Below, piece by piece: positions 25,560 to 33,770 of a stretch of DNA of 64,000 nucleotides. Under the pieces are notes generated by a model. The model saw nothing but the letters and a program-made list of their open reading frames with translations, was not told the DNA's origin and searched no databases. Source of the stretch: Alphaproteobacteria bacterium (lineage in GTDB: Bacteria; Pseudomonadota; Alphaproteobacteria; UBA6615). The translations under genes and the position numbers were made by a program. Position 1 is the stretch's first letter. Every line of letters begins with the position of its first letter. The stretch lies in contig JAJFIX010000014.1 of NCBI GenBank assembly GCA_021774575.1, positions 1 through 64,000 on the forward strand, read 5' to 3'.

Positions 25560-26206
25560 CCGGCGTTATAGACCGCTTTGCGCAGTGCTGCCTTGTCCCG
25601 GTGGTAAAGATCAATGATGCGGAGGACGCGGTTGCGTTGGCCGACGCGCTGACCGAGGGCGGCTTACCGGTGGCTGAGATAACCTTTCGCACCGACGCGG
25701 CAACCGCTGCAATCAGCGCTATTTCGGCGGCTCGACCGGATATGCTGATCGGCGCGGGTACGGTTTCAACGGTGGAAAATGCCAAGCGTGCTCTTGATGC
25801 GGGGGCGAAATTTCTGGTCGCCCCAGGCCTTAACCCGGCGGTTGTTGAATTCGCCCAGGCAAATAATCTGCCGATGCTGCCAGGTGTATGCACCCCAACA
25901 GATGTCGAAACGGCGTTGTCTCTTGGGCTGGAGGCGGTAAAGTTTTTCCCGGCCGAGGCATACGGTGGGCTAGCGACACTGAAAGCATTGAGTGGGCCCT
26001 ACAACATGATGCGCTGGGTGCCGACCGGTGGCATAAGTGCCGCCAATTTAGCTGACTATTTGTCATTTGCGCCGGTCCTGGCCTGTGGCGGGAGCTGGAT
26101 GGTTACGAGCAAACTTATTGCCGACCAAAACTTTGCCGCCATCGCTTCGCTCACCCGTGACGCCGTTGAAATCGTGCGAACCGCAAGAACCAAATGGGAG
26201 GGCTAA
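25556..26206 (+). CDS. eda: 2-dehydro-3-deoxy-6-phosphogluconate aldolase (KDPG aldolase)
   Basis: This class I aldolase of 216 residues has the catalytic Glu region [53 protein letters not shown] and the Schiff-base lysine in [12 protein letters not shown]. It cleaves KDPG to pyruvate and glyceraldehyde-3-phosphate in the cytoplasm. I use the GTG at 25556, which overlaps the DctQ stop and has AAGGGAG 8 nt upstream; the longer frame from 25475 lies inside dctQ. The kinase that makes its substrate is encoded one base downstream. Confidence 0.93.
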   Translation: MTGVIDRFAQCCLVPVVKINDAEDAVALADALTEGGLPVAEITFRTDAATAAISAISAARPDMLIGAGTVSTVENAKRALDAGAKFLVAPGLNPAVVEFAQANNLPMLPGVCTPTDVETALSLGLEAVKFFPAEAYGGLATLKALSGPYNMMRWVPTGGISAANLADYLSFAPVLACGGSWMVTSKLIADQNFAAIASLTRDAVEIVRTARTKWEG

Positions 26207-26207
26207 T

Positions 26208-27239
26208 ATGGTCGCGCGTATTGTGACATTCGGTGAAATCATGCTGCGCCTGAAATCTCCAGGCCACGAGCGTCTGTTCCAATCCACGTCTTTGGAGACG
26301 AGTTTTGGTGGCGGCGAGGCCAATGTGGCAATTTCCCTGGCAAATTTTGGTTGCGATACGGCATTTGTTACGGCTCTTCCCGACAATGACATTGGGAGCG
26401 CTTGTCTTGGCGAGTTGCGGCGTTTTGGTGTCGACACGAAATTTATCCGACGGTCGGGCGATCGCTTAGGGATTTACTTTTTGGAGACTGGCGCCAATCA
26501 GCGACCGTCGAAGGTGGTTTATGACCGCGCCCATTCGGCAATAGCGCAAGCCGCCCCTGGTGATTTTGATTGGGACATGGTTTTTGCCGGCGCAGATTGG
26601 TTTCATGTCACCGGCATTACCCCGGCGATCAGCCGAAGTGCTGCGGAATTATCTCTTGAAGCAGTAAAGGCGGCGCGGGAAAGAGGCGTCAAAATATCCT
26701 GCGACTTCAACTTTCGGGGCAAGCTCTGGCGGTGGGGCAAGACGGCGCCGGAGGTGATGACCGAACTTGTCGCCCTTGTCGATGTCGGCATCGCTAACGA
26801 GGAGGATTGTCAAAAATCCCTTGGCGTGACGGCAGATGTAGATGTCTCGGTTGGTAATTTGGAAACGGCGAAATACGAAGCCTTGTCGGCGCGCATGATG
26901 GAAGTTTTCCCCAATCTCGAAACGATGGCGATCACTTTGCGCGAAAGCCATAGCGCCGACCGCAACGGATGGTCGGCCTGTTTGCGCGATGCCAGCGGAT
27001 TTTACCTCAGTCGAAACTACCAGATTACCGATATTGTTGACCGGGTGGGTGGGGGCGATTCATTTGCCGCCGGGCTGATTTATGGATTGTTGATGCGCGA
27101 TGGCCCGCAAGCAGCCCTTGAATATGCGGTGGCGGCGAGCTGCCTCAAACATTCTATTTCCGGTGATCTGAATTTAATCGGCGTTGCCGATGTCGAGGCC
27201 TTGCTCGGTGGCGATGGATCTGGCCGAGTACAGCGTTAG
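26208..27239 (+). CDS. kdgK: 2-keto-3-deoxygluconate kinase (PfkB family)
   Basis: This 343-residue ribokinase-family enzyme starts [15 protein letters not shown], with the N-terminal substrate loop [16 protein letters not shown]. The C-terminal PfkB signature [17 protein letters not shown] contains the catalytic Asp (the anion-hole motif is GGGD where GAGD is usual). [13 protein letters not shown] matches the KDG-kinase subgroup. It phosphorylates KDG to KDPG, feeding the aldolase encoded one base upstream. The first methionine used is at 26208, with GGGAGG ahead of it. It is the last gene of the hydratase-TRAP-eda-kdgK unit and converges on the GntR regulator. Confidence 0.92.
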   Translation: MVARIVTFGEIMLRLKSPGHERLFQSTSLETSFGGGEANVAISLANFGCDTAFVTALPDNDIGSACLGELRRFGVDTKFIRRSGDRLGIYFLETGANQRPSKVVYDRAHSAIAQAAPGDFDWDMVFAGADWFHVTGITPAISRSAAELSLEAVKAARERGVKISCDFNFRGKLWRWGKTAPEVMTELVALVDVGIANEEDCQKSLGVTADVDVSVGNLETAKYEALSARMMEVFPNLETMAITLRESHSADRNGWSACLRDASGFYLSRNYQITDIVDRVGGGDSFAAGLIYGLLMRDGPQAALEYAVAASCLKHSISGDLNLIGVADVEALLGGDGSGRVQR

Positions 27240-27288
27240 GCGAAAAAAAGTCTCGCTTCTCGCGCGCCGGTCAAAAACTTTCGAGCAA

Positions 27289-28062
27289 TCAGTCCCCGGT
27301 TTTTTCTTTCATTTGTTGGCGAAAACGCTCGCGGCCGTTTGCTAGGTGCAAACGCGTTGCTTGCCGTGCAGATTCAGAATCGCCATTTATAATGGCGGCT
27401 TCGATATCCCGGTGCTCGGTCTGCACTCTGGTCAAATAATCATGCATGGCGTCGGCGTCTAGAACTGCCGAATTGAGATAACGGGGCGGAATTACAATGC
27501 GTCCCAGATATTTCAAGAAATCAACGAAGTACGGGTTTTTGGTTGCCGCCGCAATCGCGCAGTGAAATTCGAAATCCGCCTCAATTCCTTCTTCGCCGAT
27601 ATCGATCGATTTCTGAACGGCTTCCAGGGCTTCGGCAATGACTGCAATATCTTGTTTAGTGCGTCGCTCGGCAGCGACTGCTGCGGCCTCAAGTTCGATA
27701 GTCATCCGCAATTCCATGATGAGCATCACATCCTCGGCGGAATTCATCATTTCCGTATCAATTTTGAACGGTCGATTATCGAGATTGGAGGCGACAAAAA
27801 CGCCCCGCCCTTGCCGAGTTCTCACCAGGCCGTCTGAACGCAGGGCGGCAATAGCTTCTCTGACGACCGTTCTGCTGACGCCAAAGGCCTCTGCCATTTC
27901 TTGCTCGGTCGGCAATTGGTCGCCGAGTTGCAGTTCGCCATCAAAAATTTGCTCGCGAATTCGCGAAATAAGAATATCCGCCAGGTTTTTTGAGGGGGCT
28001 ATGCGCGTGTTGCCGGTCATTTTGGATGGCATTATTCGATCCTGCTGTTCAATTACCGCCAT
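27289..28062 (-). CDS. GntR-family (FadR subfamily) transcriptional regulator
   Basis: This 257-residue regulator has an N-terminal winged helix (LADILISRIREQIFDGELQLGDQLPTEQEMAEAFGVSRTVVREAIAALRSDGLVRTRQGRGVFV) and a C-terminal all-helical FCD effector domain. The usual Asp/His metal-site residues are visible in ADFEFHCAIAAATKN and EHRDIEAAIINGD...HLANGRERF. It converges on kdgK and is most likely the local repressor of the uronate genes, released by KDG or a related intermediate. That is inference from position and subfamily. Two candidate operators (21442-21456 and 28148-28163) are listed. Confidence 0.9.
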   Translation of the reverse strand: MAVIEQQDRIMPSKMTGNTRIAPSKNLADILISRIREQIFDGELQLGDQLPTEQEMAEAFGVSRTVVREAIAALRSDGLVRTRQGRGVFVASNLDNRPFKIDTEMMNSAEDVMLIMELRMTIELEAAAVAAERRTKQDIAVIAEALEAVQKSIDIGEEGIEADFEFHCAIAAATKNPYFVDFLKYLGRIVIPPRYLNSAVLDADAMHDYLTRVQTEHRDIEAAIINGDSESARQATRLHLANGRERFRQQMKEKTGD

Positions 28063-28147
28063 TTAGGGGCGAGAGCAGCCCAACAAATCCGGGCACAATG
28101 CTGTTTGCGTCGCGATTACTCATTGTCGTGACGAATGTGAAAATTGA

Positions 28148-28163
28148 CTGGAACATGTACCAG
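28148..28163. promoter_or_regulatory. Candidate operator CTGG-N8-CCAG upstream of the GntR gene
   Basis: CTGGAACATGTACCAG is a 16-bp palindrome with one mismatched pair, about 85 bases upstream of the GntR-type regulator start. FadR-subfamily regulators commonly bind short TGG...CCA-type palindromes, so this is a candidate autoregulatory site. Confidence 0.4.
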
Positions 28164-28262
28164 TTTATATCGAGCATTCAATCGTGAGTCGGCCCTAATT
28201 ACCCTGAAGTCAGGTTATCCTACAACTGGCCAAGTTGCTATAGGCTTTGAGAATTTGGGCAC

Positions 28263-29897
28263 CTAGCGCGACGGTGTAGGTTGGGTCTCCCCTTCGACGA
28301 CATTGATCAGCTGGTTGGCGCTGATGTCGGTCAAAGTCGTAACCGTTCCCGAAGGCCAAAAAATACGTACGCTGCGTGCTTGTTCGGCGGCTCCCAAACC
28401 AAAGAATGCCAGCTGTTCACCGTCGGATGCATAGCCTTGGCCCGATTGTATCGTGGTAATTTGGGTCTTGTCGCCGACCGAGAGTTCGATCAATGCGCCA
28501 ACACCATTGATATTGCTCGTGGTGCCGGTCAGCTTAATTTTGAGGTAATTGCCGTTTGTACCGTCATTGCGAAAAAGGGCACTTGCATGGGTTCGCGAAT
28601 TGGCGACAAACCAGTCTAGGTCGCCGTCATTATCATAATCGGCCCAGGCCGAGCCATAGGCGGAGCCGGCATTTGCAACGCCACTGGCATCGGTAATGTC
28701 GTGGAGAGCGCAGAGGCCGTTATCGCATCGGTTTTCATATAGCACATTGGGCTCGCCATCGCTCAGCATGCCGCCGGCCGAAACCGCCAGATCGAGATCA
28801 CCGTCATTATCGAAATCAATAAAATTTGGACCCCATTCGACGGTCCGGCGATCTAAAACTCCAACCGAAGTCGCGGCATTCGAAAAGGTTCCATCGCAAT
28901 TATTCAAGTAGAGGGCGCTTGGTCCGTGTTCGGCGTCATCTTCTTGGGTATTATTGGTTGAGAAGAGATCGAGGCAACCATCGGCATTCAAATCGCCGAC
29001 GGCAATGCCCATGCCATGTTCGGGACCAACGATGCCGGCTGTTCGTGTGACATTGGTGAATCCTGCGCCGCCATCGTTTCGATAAAGCCGGTCATTGTCA
29101 AAATCCACCGCGACATAAAGATCTTGGTCGCCATCCCTGTCGTAATCGATCCAAACACCCATAAAACTTTGGCCAAATTGCTTGCCCGCGACCCCGAGAG
29201 CGAAGGCCATGTTGGTGAAGGTGCTGTCGCCGTTATTTCGAAAAAGTCTGTCGGAAGTCGTCGGCACAACCTCGGTCGCGACCCGGTTTGCAACATAGAG
29301 GTCAAGATCGCCGTCATTATCGTAATCGGCCCAGGAGGCGCCGGTGCTCGACGCCACATCATTGACACCGGCGGCCGCTGCGATATCGGTAAAGGTTCCG
29401 TCGCCATTATTGCGGTAGAGGGCGTTGGGGCTTCCTCCATTTCTAGCTTCTTGGGCCGACCGGCCGCTGCCCGCAGCAACATAAACGTCTAAGTCGCCGT
29501 CATTGTCGAAATCGGCCCAGGCGGCCCCCCAGCCGTTGTTTGGCCCTGACAAGCCTGCCGCGGCGGTTCGGTTCACAAATGTTCCGCTGCCATCGCATCG
29601 GTTACGCAATAGGCCAACCCCGCCGGGGCCGGTGAGCAAAAGATCGACGCATCCATCGCCGTCATAGTCGCCCCAGGCCGCACCGCGCACACCAAGTGCA
29701 TCGACGCCAGCCTCAAGCCCCACATTAGTGAAGTCGGCTAGCGCAGGGTTGGCGGCCCATCCCACAGTAATTCCCACAGTAAATCCCACAGTAATAGTGG
29801 GGAATATTAGCAGCGCGAACAGATGCCGATACGCCCTAACGCAAAGCGACGACCGGTTCAAATAAGTGGTTGCAAAATTCTTGTACTGTTGTTGCAT
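28263..29897 (-). CDS. Secreted FG-GAP/VCBS repeat protein with ASPIC/UnbV C-terminus
   Basis: This 544-residue exported protein has a long signal peptide (core LLIFPTITVGFTVGITVGWAA). At least eight repeats of the form WxDYDNDGDLDLYVAN, with Asp-rich calcium-binding loops, should form a seven-bladed beta-propeller. The C-terminus (SVRIFWPSGTVTTLTDISANQLINVVEGE) is the ASPIC/UnbV domain seen in CRTAC1-like proteins. Paired Cys residues (for example CDGSGTF, CDNGLCAL) suggest disulfides. The function is unknown; adhesion, protein interaction or carbohydrate binding at the surface is likely for the family. It is followed upstream by a TRAP-binding-protein homologue on the same strand, 42 bases away. 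Confidence 0.85.
   Translation of the reverse strand: MQQQYKNFATTYLNRSSLCVRAYRHLFALLIFPTITVGFTVGITVGWAANPALADFTNVGLEAGVDALGVRGAAWGDYDGDGCVDLLLTGPGGVGLLRNRCDGSGTFVNRTAAAGLSGPNNGWGAAWADFDNDGDLDVYVAAGSGRSAQEARNGGSPNALYRNNGDGTFTDIAAAAGVNDVASSTGASWADYDNDGDLDLYVANRVATEVVPTTSDRLFRNNGDSTFTNMAFALGVAGKQFGQSFMGVWIDYDRDGDQDLYVAVDFDNDRLYRNDGGAGFTNVTRTAGIVGPEHGMGIAVGDLNADGCLDLFSTNNTQEDDAEHGPSALYLNNCDGTFSNAATSVGVLDRRTVEWGPNFIDFDNDGDLDLAVSAGGMLSDGEPNVLYENRCDNGLCALHDITDASGVANAGSAYGSAWADYDNDGDLDWFVANSRTHASALFRNDGTNGNYLKIKLTGTTSNINGVGALIELSVGDKTQITTIQSGQGYASDGEQLAFFGLGAAEQARSVRIFWPSGTVTTLTDISANQLINVVEGETQPTPSR
29761..29796. repeat. Three in-frame 12-bp repeats in the signal-peptide coding region
   Basis: CCCACAGTAATT, CCCACAGTAAAT and CCCACAGTAATA lie head to tail inside the FG-GAP gene. 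On the coding strand they give three TVG-X units (TVGF, TVGI, TVGW) in the hydrophobic core of the signal peptide. Gain or loss of a unit keeps the frame but changes core length by four residues. Confidence 0.85.
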
Positions 29898-29938
29898 TTT
29901 TCCCCCAAATTATACGTTCCATCCGTGAACGACGCTGT

Positions 29939-30859
29939 TTATTCAGCCAGCAATTCAACCAAGTCTTGGCCCAAAATCTGCGACTGATTTGCGATAATAT
30001 CTTGCACCGCCTCGGCAAATTTAGCCCGTTCTTTCGCGGTGAGTTCAACCACCTCATTCTCTTTCGGGCTCAGTTTGGCCAGTACCTGCACATCTTCTTC
30101 CATGGCAAACCGGCGTTGGGCACTGGTCGCCTGGTTGACCGCATTTTGCACGGCCTCTTTTATTTCGTTCGGCCATGACGCGAAAATTTCTGCATTGCAC
30201 AATACGGCGACGGACCCCAGAAAATGGCCGCTTAGGGTGATATATCGGTGGTGCTTACGGAGCTCGAAATTGTAGATATTGGTCAAAGAATTATCCTGCG
30301 CATCGATCTCACCGCTGGCCACGGCTTTTATGAGATCGCGCACATCGAGATAAATAGGGTCAAACCCCATTTGACGAAATACCGACTGATGCAATTTGCT
30401 ATCGCCGGTGCGCATTTTCAACCCGCGGCAGTCTTCGGGGCTTCGAATGGGCCGGATCCGATTTGAAATATGTCGAAATCCGTTGTCCCAGAAGCCGAGC
30501 ACCCGATAGCCCGACCGGGCCTCCATATGTTTTTTCAACCGCGCGCCGAGGGCGCCATCAAGACAGCGATAGGCGGTGTCCCGGTCGCTGACGACAAAGG
30601 GCAGATCGAGCACCGCCAGTTCGGGAAACCGTTCCGCCATGTAGCTGGTGGCAAAATATCCCATATCCCGCTCACCGCTTTCGACCAATGAGAGCACGTC
30701 GAGGGATTTGCGGCCGCTATCCATCACATTTTTTTCGAGCTGGAAGGTGACTGCGTCTCCGAGACGATCTGCCAGGCTTGCGGCAAAGACCTTGGCGGCC
30801 TTTGTGTGCACGGATTGTTCGGGCTGATAGCCCACGAGGTGAATATTAATTGGTGCCAT
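29939..30859 (-). CDS. DctP-family TRAP binding protein homologue lacking a signal peptide
   Basis: This 306-residue protein has the full DctP fold: INIHLVGYQPEQSVHTKAAKVFAASL as first strand and helix, GYFATSYMAERFPELAVLDLPFVV, RVLGFWDNGFRHISNRIRPIRSPEDCRGLKMRTGDSKLHQSVFRQMGFDP and GEIDAQDNSLTNIYNF. The ATG is immediately followed by the first beta-strand. An in-frame TGA lies two codons upstream, so no signal peptide can be added. No membrane subunits are adjacent. It may be a cytoplasmic ligand sensor, or a decayed transporter part. It is divergent from the AAA+ ATPase and receiver-domain genes, which makes a sensory role worth testing. Confidence 0.82.
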   Translation of the reverse strand: MAPINIHLVGYQPEQSVHTKAAKVFAASLADRLGDAVTFQLEKNVMDSGRKSLDVLSLVESGERDMGYFATSYMAERFPELAVLDLPFVVSDRDTAYRCLDGALGARLKKHMEARSGYRVLGFWDNGFRHISNRIRPIRSPEDCRGLKMRTGDSKLHQSVFRQMGFDPIYLDVRDLIKAVASGEIDAQDNSLTNIYNFELRKHHRYITLSGHFLGSVAVLCNAEIFASWPNEIKEAVQNAVNQATSAQRRFAMEEDVQVLAKLSPKENEVVELTAKERAKFAEAVQDIIANQSQILGQDLVELLAE

Positions 30860-30927
30860 TGTTCAGATATCGCCGGTTTCCTGGGGTTGGGGAGCGTCGT
30901 GCCCCGACTATAGCAATTTGTCCACCT

Positions 30928-30954
30928 AAATACTGGGATAACTGCCTGGTATTT
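30928..30954. promoter_or_regulatory. Imperfect palindrome between DctP-like and AAA+ genes
   Basis: AAATAC and GTATTT flank a 15-base centre that itself holds GG...CC symmetry, followed by a T-run. It lies in the 234-base divergent gap and could be an operator or a weak terminator for the minus-strand side. Confidence 0.25.
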
Positions 30955-31093
30955 TTTCGTCGTGACGACACAGTTTAAATCTTTGGTAACCAAGTTGAGC
31001 ATAGGGTGTATGCGCGGGATGCGTGCCGGTTCGAAGGGCAAGTTGTCCCGTTTCGCCTTATCCGCGAGCCGCCCAACAAGCCGGATCCATCTA

Positions 31094-32539
31094 ATGCGCA
31101 TCAGTGAACTTCTCGTCGCCAAGAAACTCATTTCCACCGAGGCCGTTGAGCAAGCGATTGCCCGGCAAAAACTGGAAGGCGGGCCCCTCGCCGATAGCCT
31201 GCTTGCCCTTGATCTTATTTCGATGTTCGACCTTGATGCGGCCCTGCGCGAAGCGCCGTCATCCCCGGCCTCGATTGCCGAAACCGGGCTTTCGGACACT
31301 TCGTTGCTGCGCTTGTTGGTCAAAACCATCTATTCCCTGCGTCTCGAAAGCGTTGCCGAGTTACGCGATACGCTGAAATTGTCGGCGCCGGTGATCAATA
31401 CCCTGCTCAAGGAGGCCTCTAATCAAAAATTGCTTGAGCAATATATGTCGGGAACATCGACGGTCTCGACCGAGCCGCTCTATCGACTGACCCATATCGG
31501 CAAGGATTTTGCCGATGAGGCAATGGAGCAGAACCGCTATGTTGGCTCGGCTCCGGTGCCCCTTGACGCCTATCAGAAGCAAGTTTTTAATCAGGCCATT
31601 GGCAAAGAATTTGTGACACCTGAAAAGGTGGATGATGCCTTCTCCAACCTGGTTATTTCAGAGAAATTTTTGCGGCGTCTCGGACCCGCGTTGAATTCGG
31701 GCCGATCAATGCTGCTCTATGGACCACCGGGAAATGGTAAATCGACGGTCGCGGAGAAAATCGGCGAGATTTATGAGAGCGTCATCTTTGTCCCATATGC
31801 GATCGAGGTCGGCGGCGAGATCATTACGGTTTTTGATCCCAGTATTCATATTAGCATTGATATGGAGGCACCGCGGTCGGGCCTCACCGATGTGCGACGT
31901 GAGGAAATCGATCGCCGATGGGTACCTTGTCGGCGACCATTGGTTATCACCGGTGGTGAGTTGACCTTGGAAATGCTCGATTTGCGCTTTAACGAAATTG
32001 CCAAATTTTATGAAGCGCCGATGCATATGAAGGCGCAGGGTGGTGTCTTTATCGTCGATGATTTTGGTCGCCAGCTGGTCCGGCCCGAAGAGCTGCTCAA
32101 TCGATGGATTATTCCCCTCGAACGTCGGGTTGATTTTTTGAAACTACATACAGGAAAGCAGTTTGAAATTCCTTTCGATCAGCTGACGATTTTTTCGACC
32201 AATCTGCAGCCCGATGATTTGATGGATCCGGCATTTCTGCGGCGAATTCCATATAAAATTGAGATGAACGGCCCGTCTGAAGCCGAGTTCTCAGAGATCC
32301 TCACCCTGGTGAGCAAGGCCAAGGGGGTGCCCGTGGATACAGACAAAGTGGCGGCGGTCATCAATACGCTAAAAGGCGCCAATGGGTTTCAGGAGCTTGC
32401 CTGCTATCAAGCGAATTTCATCGTCGATCAAGTTTTGTCTTCGTGCCGCTATGAGCGTTCGGAGCCGAATTTCGACCCGGCAATCGTTGCCAATGCCGTT
32501 GCCAATATTTTTGCAAAATCGGCAATCGCGAGCGAATAA
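31094..32539 (+). CDS. AAA+ ATPase with GspE/MshE-like N-terminus and winged helix
   Basis: From the ATG at 31094 the protein has 481 residues. Residues 1-50 (MRISELLVAKKLISTEAVE, then AIARQKLEGGPLADSLLALDLIS) resemble the short N-terminal module of type II secretion and type IV pilus ATPases. A winged-helix-like segment follows (about 65-150: LTHIGKDFADEAMEQNRYVGSAPVPL). The AAA+ core has Walker A GPPGNGKST (210-218), a Walker B IVDD, and sensor 1 in IFSTN. Homologues are annotated only as AAA ATPase. It lies 49 bases before a lone receiver domain, suggesting a phosphorelay-controlled ATPase, and diverges from a signal-less DctP homologue. Its role is unknown. Confidence 0.8.
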   Translation: MRISELLVAKKLISTEAVEQAIARQKLEGGPLADSLLALDLISMFDLDAALREAPSSPASIAETGLSDTSLLRLLVKTIYSLRLESVAELRDTLKLSAPVINTLLKEASNQKLLEQYMSGTSTVSTEPLYRLTHIGKDFADEAMEQNRYVGSAPVPLDAYQKQVFNQAIGKEFVTPEKVDDAFSNLVISEKFLRRLGPALNSGRSMLLYGPPGNGKSTVAEKIGEIYESVIFVPYAIEVGGEIITVFDPSIHISIDMEAPRSGLTDVRREEIDRRWVPCRRPLVITGGELTLEMLDLRFNEIAKFYEAPMHMKAQGGVFIVDDFGRQLVRPEELLNRWIIPLERRVDFLKLHTGKQFEIPFDQLTIFSTNLQPDDLMDPAFLRRIPYKIEMNGPSEAEFSEILTLVSKAKGVPVDTDKVAAVINTLKGANGFQELACYQANFIVDQVLSSCRYERSEPNFDPAIVANAVANIFAKSAIASE

Positions 32540-32588
32540 ACAATATTGCTAAATGGATAGTTTTAGCACGTAACAGAGGAACTGGGAG

Positions 32589-32963
32589 ATGATGGCGAGC
32601 GAACTACTGATCTATGATGATAACCCAGACATTGTCGACTATATCGGCCGGGTCGCGGAAGCAAATGACTTCACGGTACGCGGAACCAGCTCCGATGATG
32701 ATTTTTGGACGGCTTTTGAGAAATTGGACGGCGGCGCCATCGTCCTCGATCTGGAATTGCTGACGACCAACGGCATTTCGGTCCTGAAAGACCTCGCTGC
32801 ACGGCGCTGCGCCGCGCCGATATTGTTGATCAGTGGCTATCACGAAGATGTTTTGAAAAGCGCTGAGCGGTTGGGGGCAAAGGATGGGCTCGATATGCGC
32901 GGTTTTTTGCACAAGCCCTTCGGTGTCGAAATTCTGTCGGTTCAGCTGGAGAATTTGCGTTAG
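32589..32963 (+). CDS. Single-domain response regulator (receiver only)
   Basis: This 124-residue CheY-like receiver has no output domain. The acidic pair is Asp10/Asp11 (LLIYDDNPD), the phosphoacceptor is Asp54 (IVLDLELL), the switch Ser82 is in LLISGYHED, and the conserved Lys109 is in FLHKPFGV. A ribosome site (GGGAG) directly precedes the ATG. No histidine kinase is encoded nearby, so its phosphodonor is elsewhere. It probably works with the AAA+ ATPase just upstream. The C-terminus overlaps the converging metallopeptidase gene by four bases. Confidence 0.88.
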   Translation: MMASELLIYDDNPDIVDYIGRVAEANDFTVRGTSSDDDFWTAFEKLDGGAIVLDLELLTTNGISVLKDLAARRCAAPILLISGYHEDVLKSAERLGAKDGLDMRGFLHKPFGVEILSVQLENLR

Positions 32964-33640
32964 GGGATAACCCGCAGCCAGCGGAGTAAGTTGACCATTG
33001 AGATCAGGGCTGCCGCAATATAGGTGAGGGCGGCGGCCCGCAACACCGACCGGGCGGCGGGTAAATCCGCCTGGTCGAGATAACCGCCCTGCTCAAGCAC
33101 CGGCAGCGCGCGCCGAAAACTGGCGTCCATCTCCACCGGCAATGTTGCGAGGTGGATTAACACCGGAATGCCCATAAAGAGGACACCGGCGAGCAGAACC
33201 AGCAATGAAAACCCGGGATGACGCCCAGCCAGCCCGGCAAACGGGGCCGCATACAGCGTGACCTGTGCCGCCCGGTGAGCCCAAGCGGTGTGCCGAATAA
33301 GTTTGTGACGGGCTTTTAGCGGCTGGTAATCGAAATGATCCTGGACCGCATGCCCGACTTCATGGGTTGCGACGGCAACGGCGCTGATCGATTTCTCGTC
33401 ATAGAACCGCGCTTCCAGGCGCACGGTCTTGGTCGTGGGGTCATAGTGACTGCCTTGGTCGGTTCTCTCGACAGTGACGCCGGCCAATCCGCCTTCTTCA
33501 ATAAGATGCAATGCCAGTTCGCCGCCAGTTCCGGGCAAATCCGGCCGATCCGCCGCATGGCGTTTCAGTGTCCACTTTACCCAGAGCGAAGGGGAGAGGA
33601 TCAGAGCAAAAAGGATTAGGGTGAATAGGATGTAAGGCAT
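32960..33640 (-). CDS. Membrane-bound neutral zinc metallopeptidase (Zn_peptidase_2/YugP family)
   Basis: This 226-residue protein has an N-terminal membrane helix (MPYILFTLILFALILSPSLWV), the catalytic zinc motif HEVGH at residues 93-97 (AVATHEVGHAVQDH), and further hydrophobic helices around residues 125-165 and at the C-terminus. This matches the YugP-type peptidase layout. The VRLEARFYDEKSISAVAVATHEVGH stretch is the family hallmark. I place the start at M24 of the longer frame, because the preceding residues are Pro- and Arg-rich and would precede the membrane anchor. The substrate is unknown; quality control of membrane proteins is a reasonable guess. Confidence 0.88.
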   Translation of the reverse strand: MPYILFTLILFALILSPSLWVKWTLKRHAADRPDLPGTGGELALHLIEEGGLAGVTVERTDQGSHYDPTTKTVRLEARFYDEKSISAVAVATHEVGHAVQDHFDYQPLKARHKLIRHTAWAHRAAQVTLYAAPFAGLAGRHPGFSLLVLLAGVLFMGIPVLIHLATLPVEMDASFRRALPVLEQGGYLDQADLPAARSVLRAAALTYIAAALISMVNLLRWLRVIP

Positions 33641-33770
33641 TTGTTCTCTAGAAGGGGGCGCAGTGGGTGGCCGGGTAATTGAATGTAGTGGGTAATTTCG
33701 ACCCGGCAAGTGGTTCTAATATCTGATATCCTTTGGCTGGACCACAGCAGGCGAAACTGGAGACCATTTT

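Noticed and set aside
29761-29796. Possible CRISPR-like or intergenic repeat array
   Set aside because: The units are 12 bp, contiguous without spacers and inside a coding frame, so they are a coding tandem repeat, not a CRISPR.
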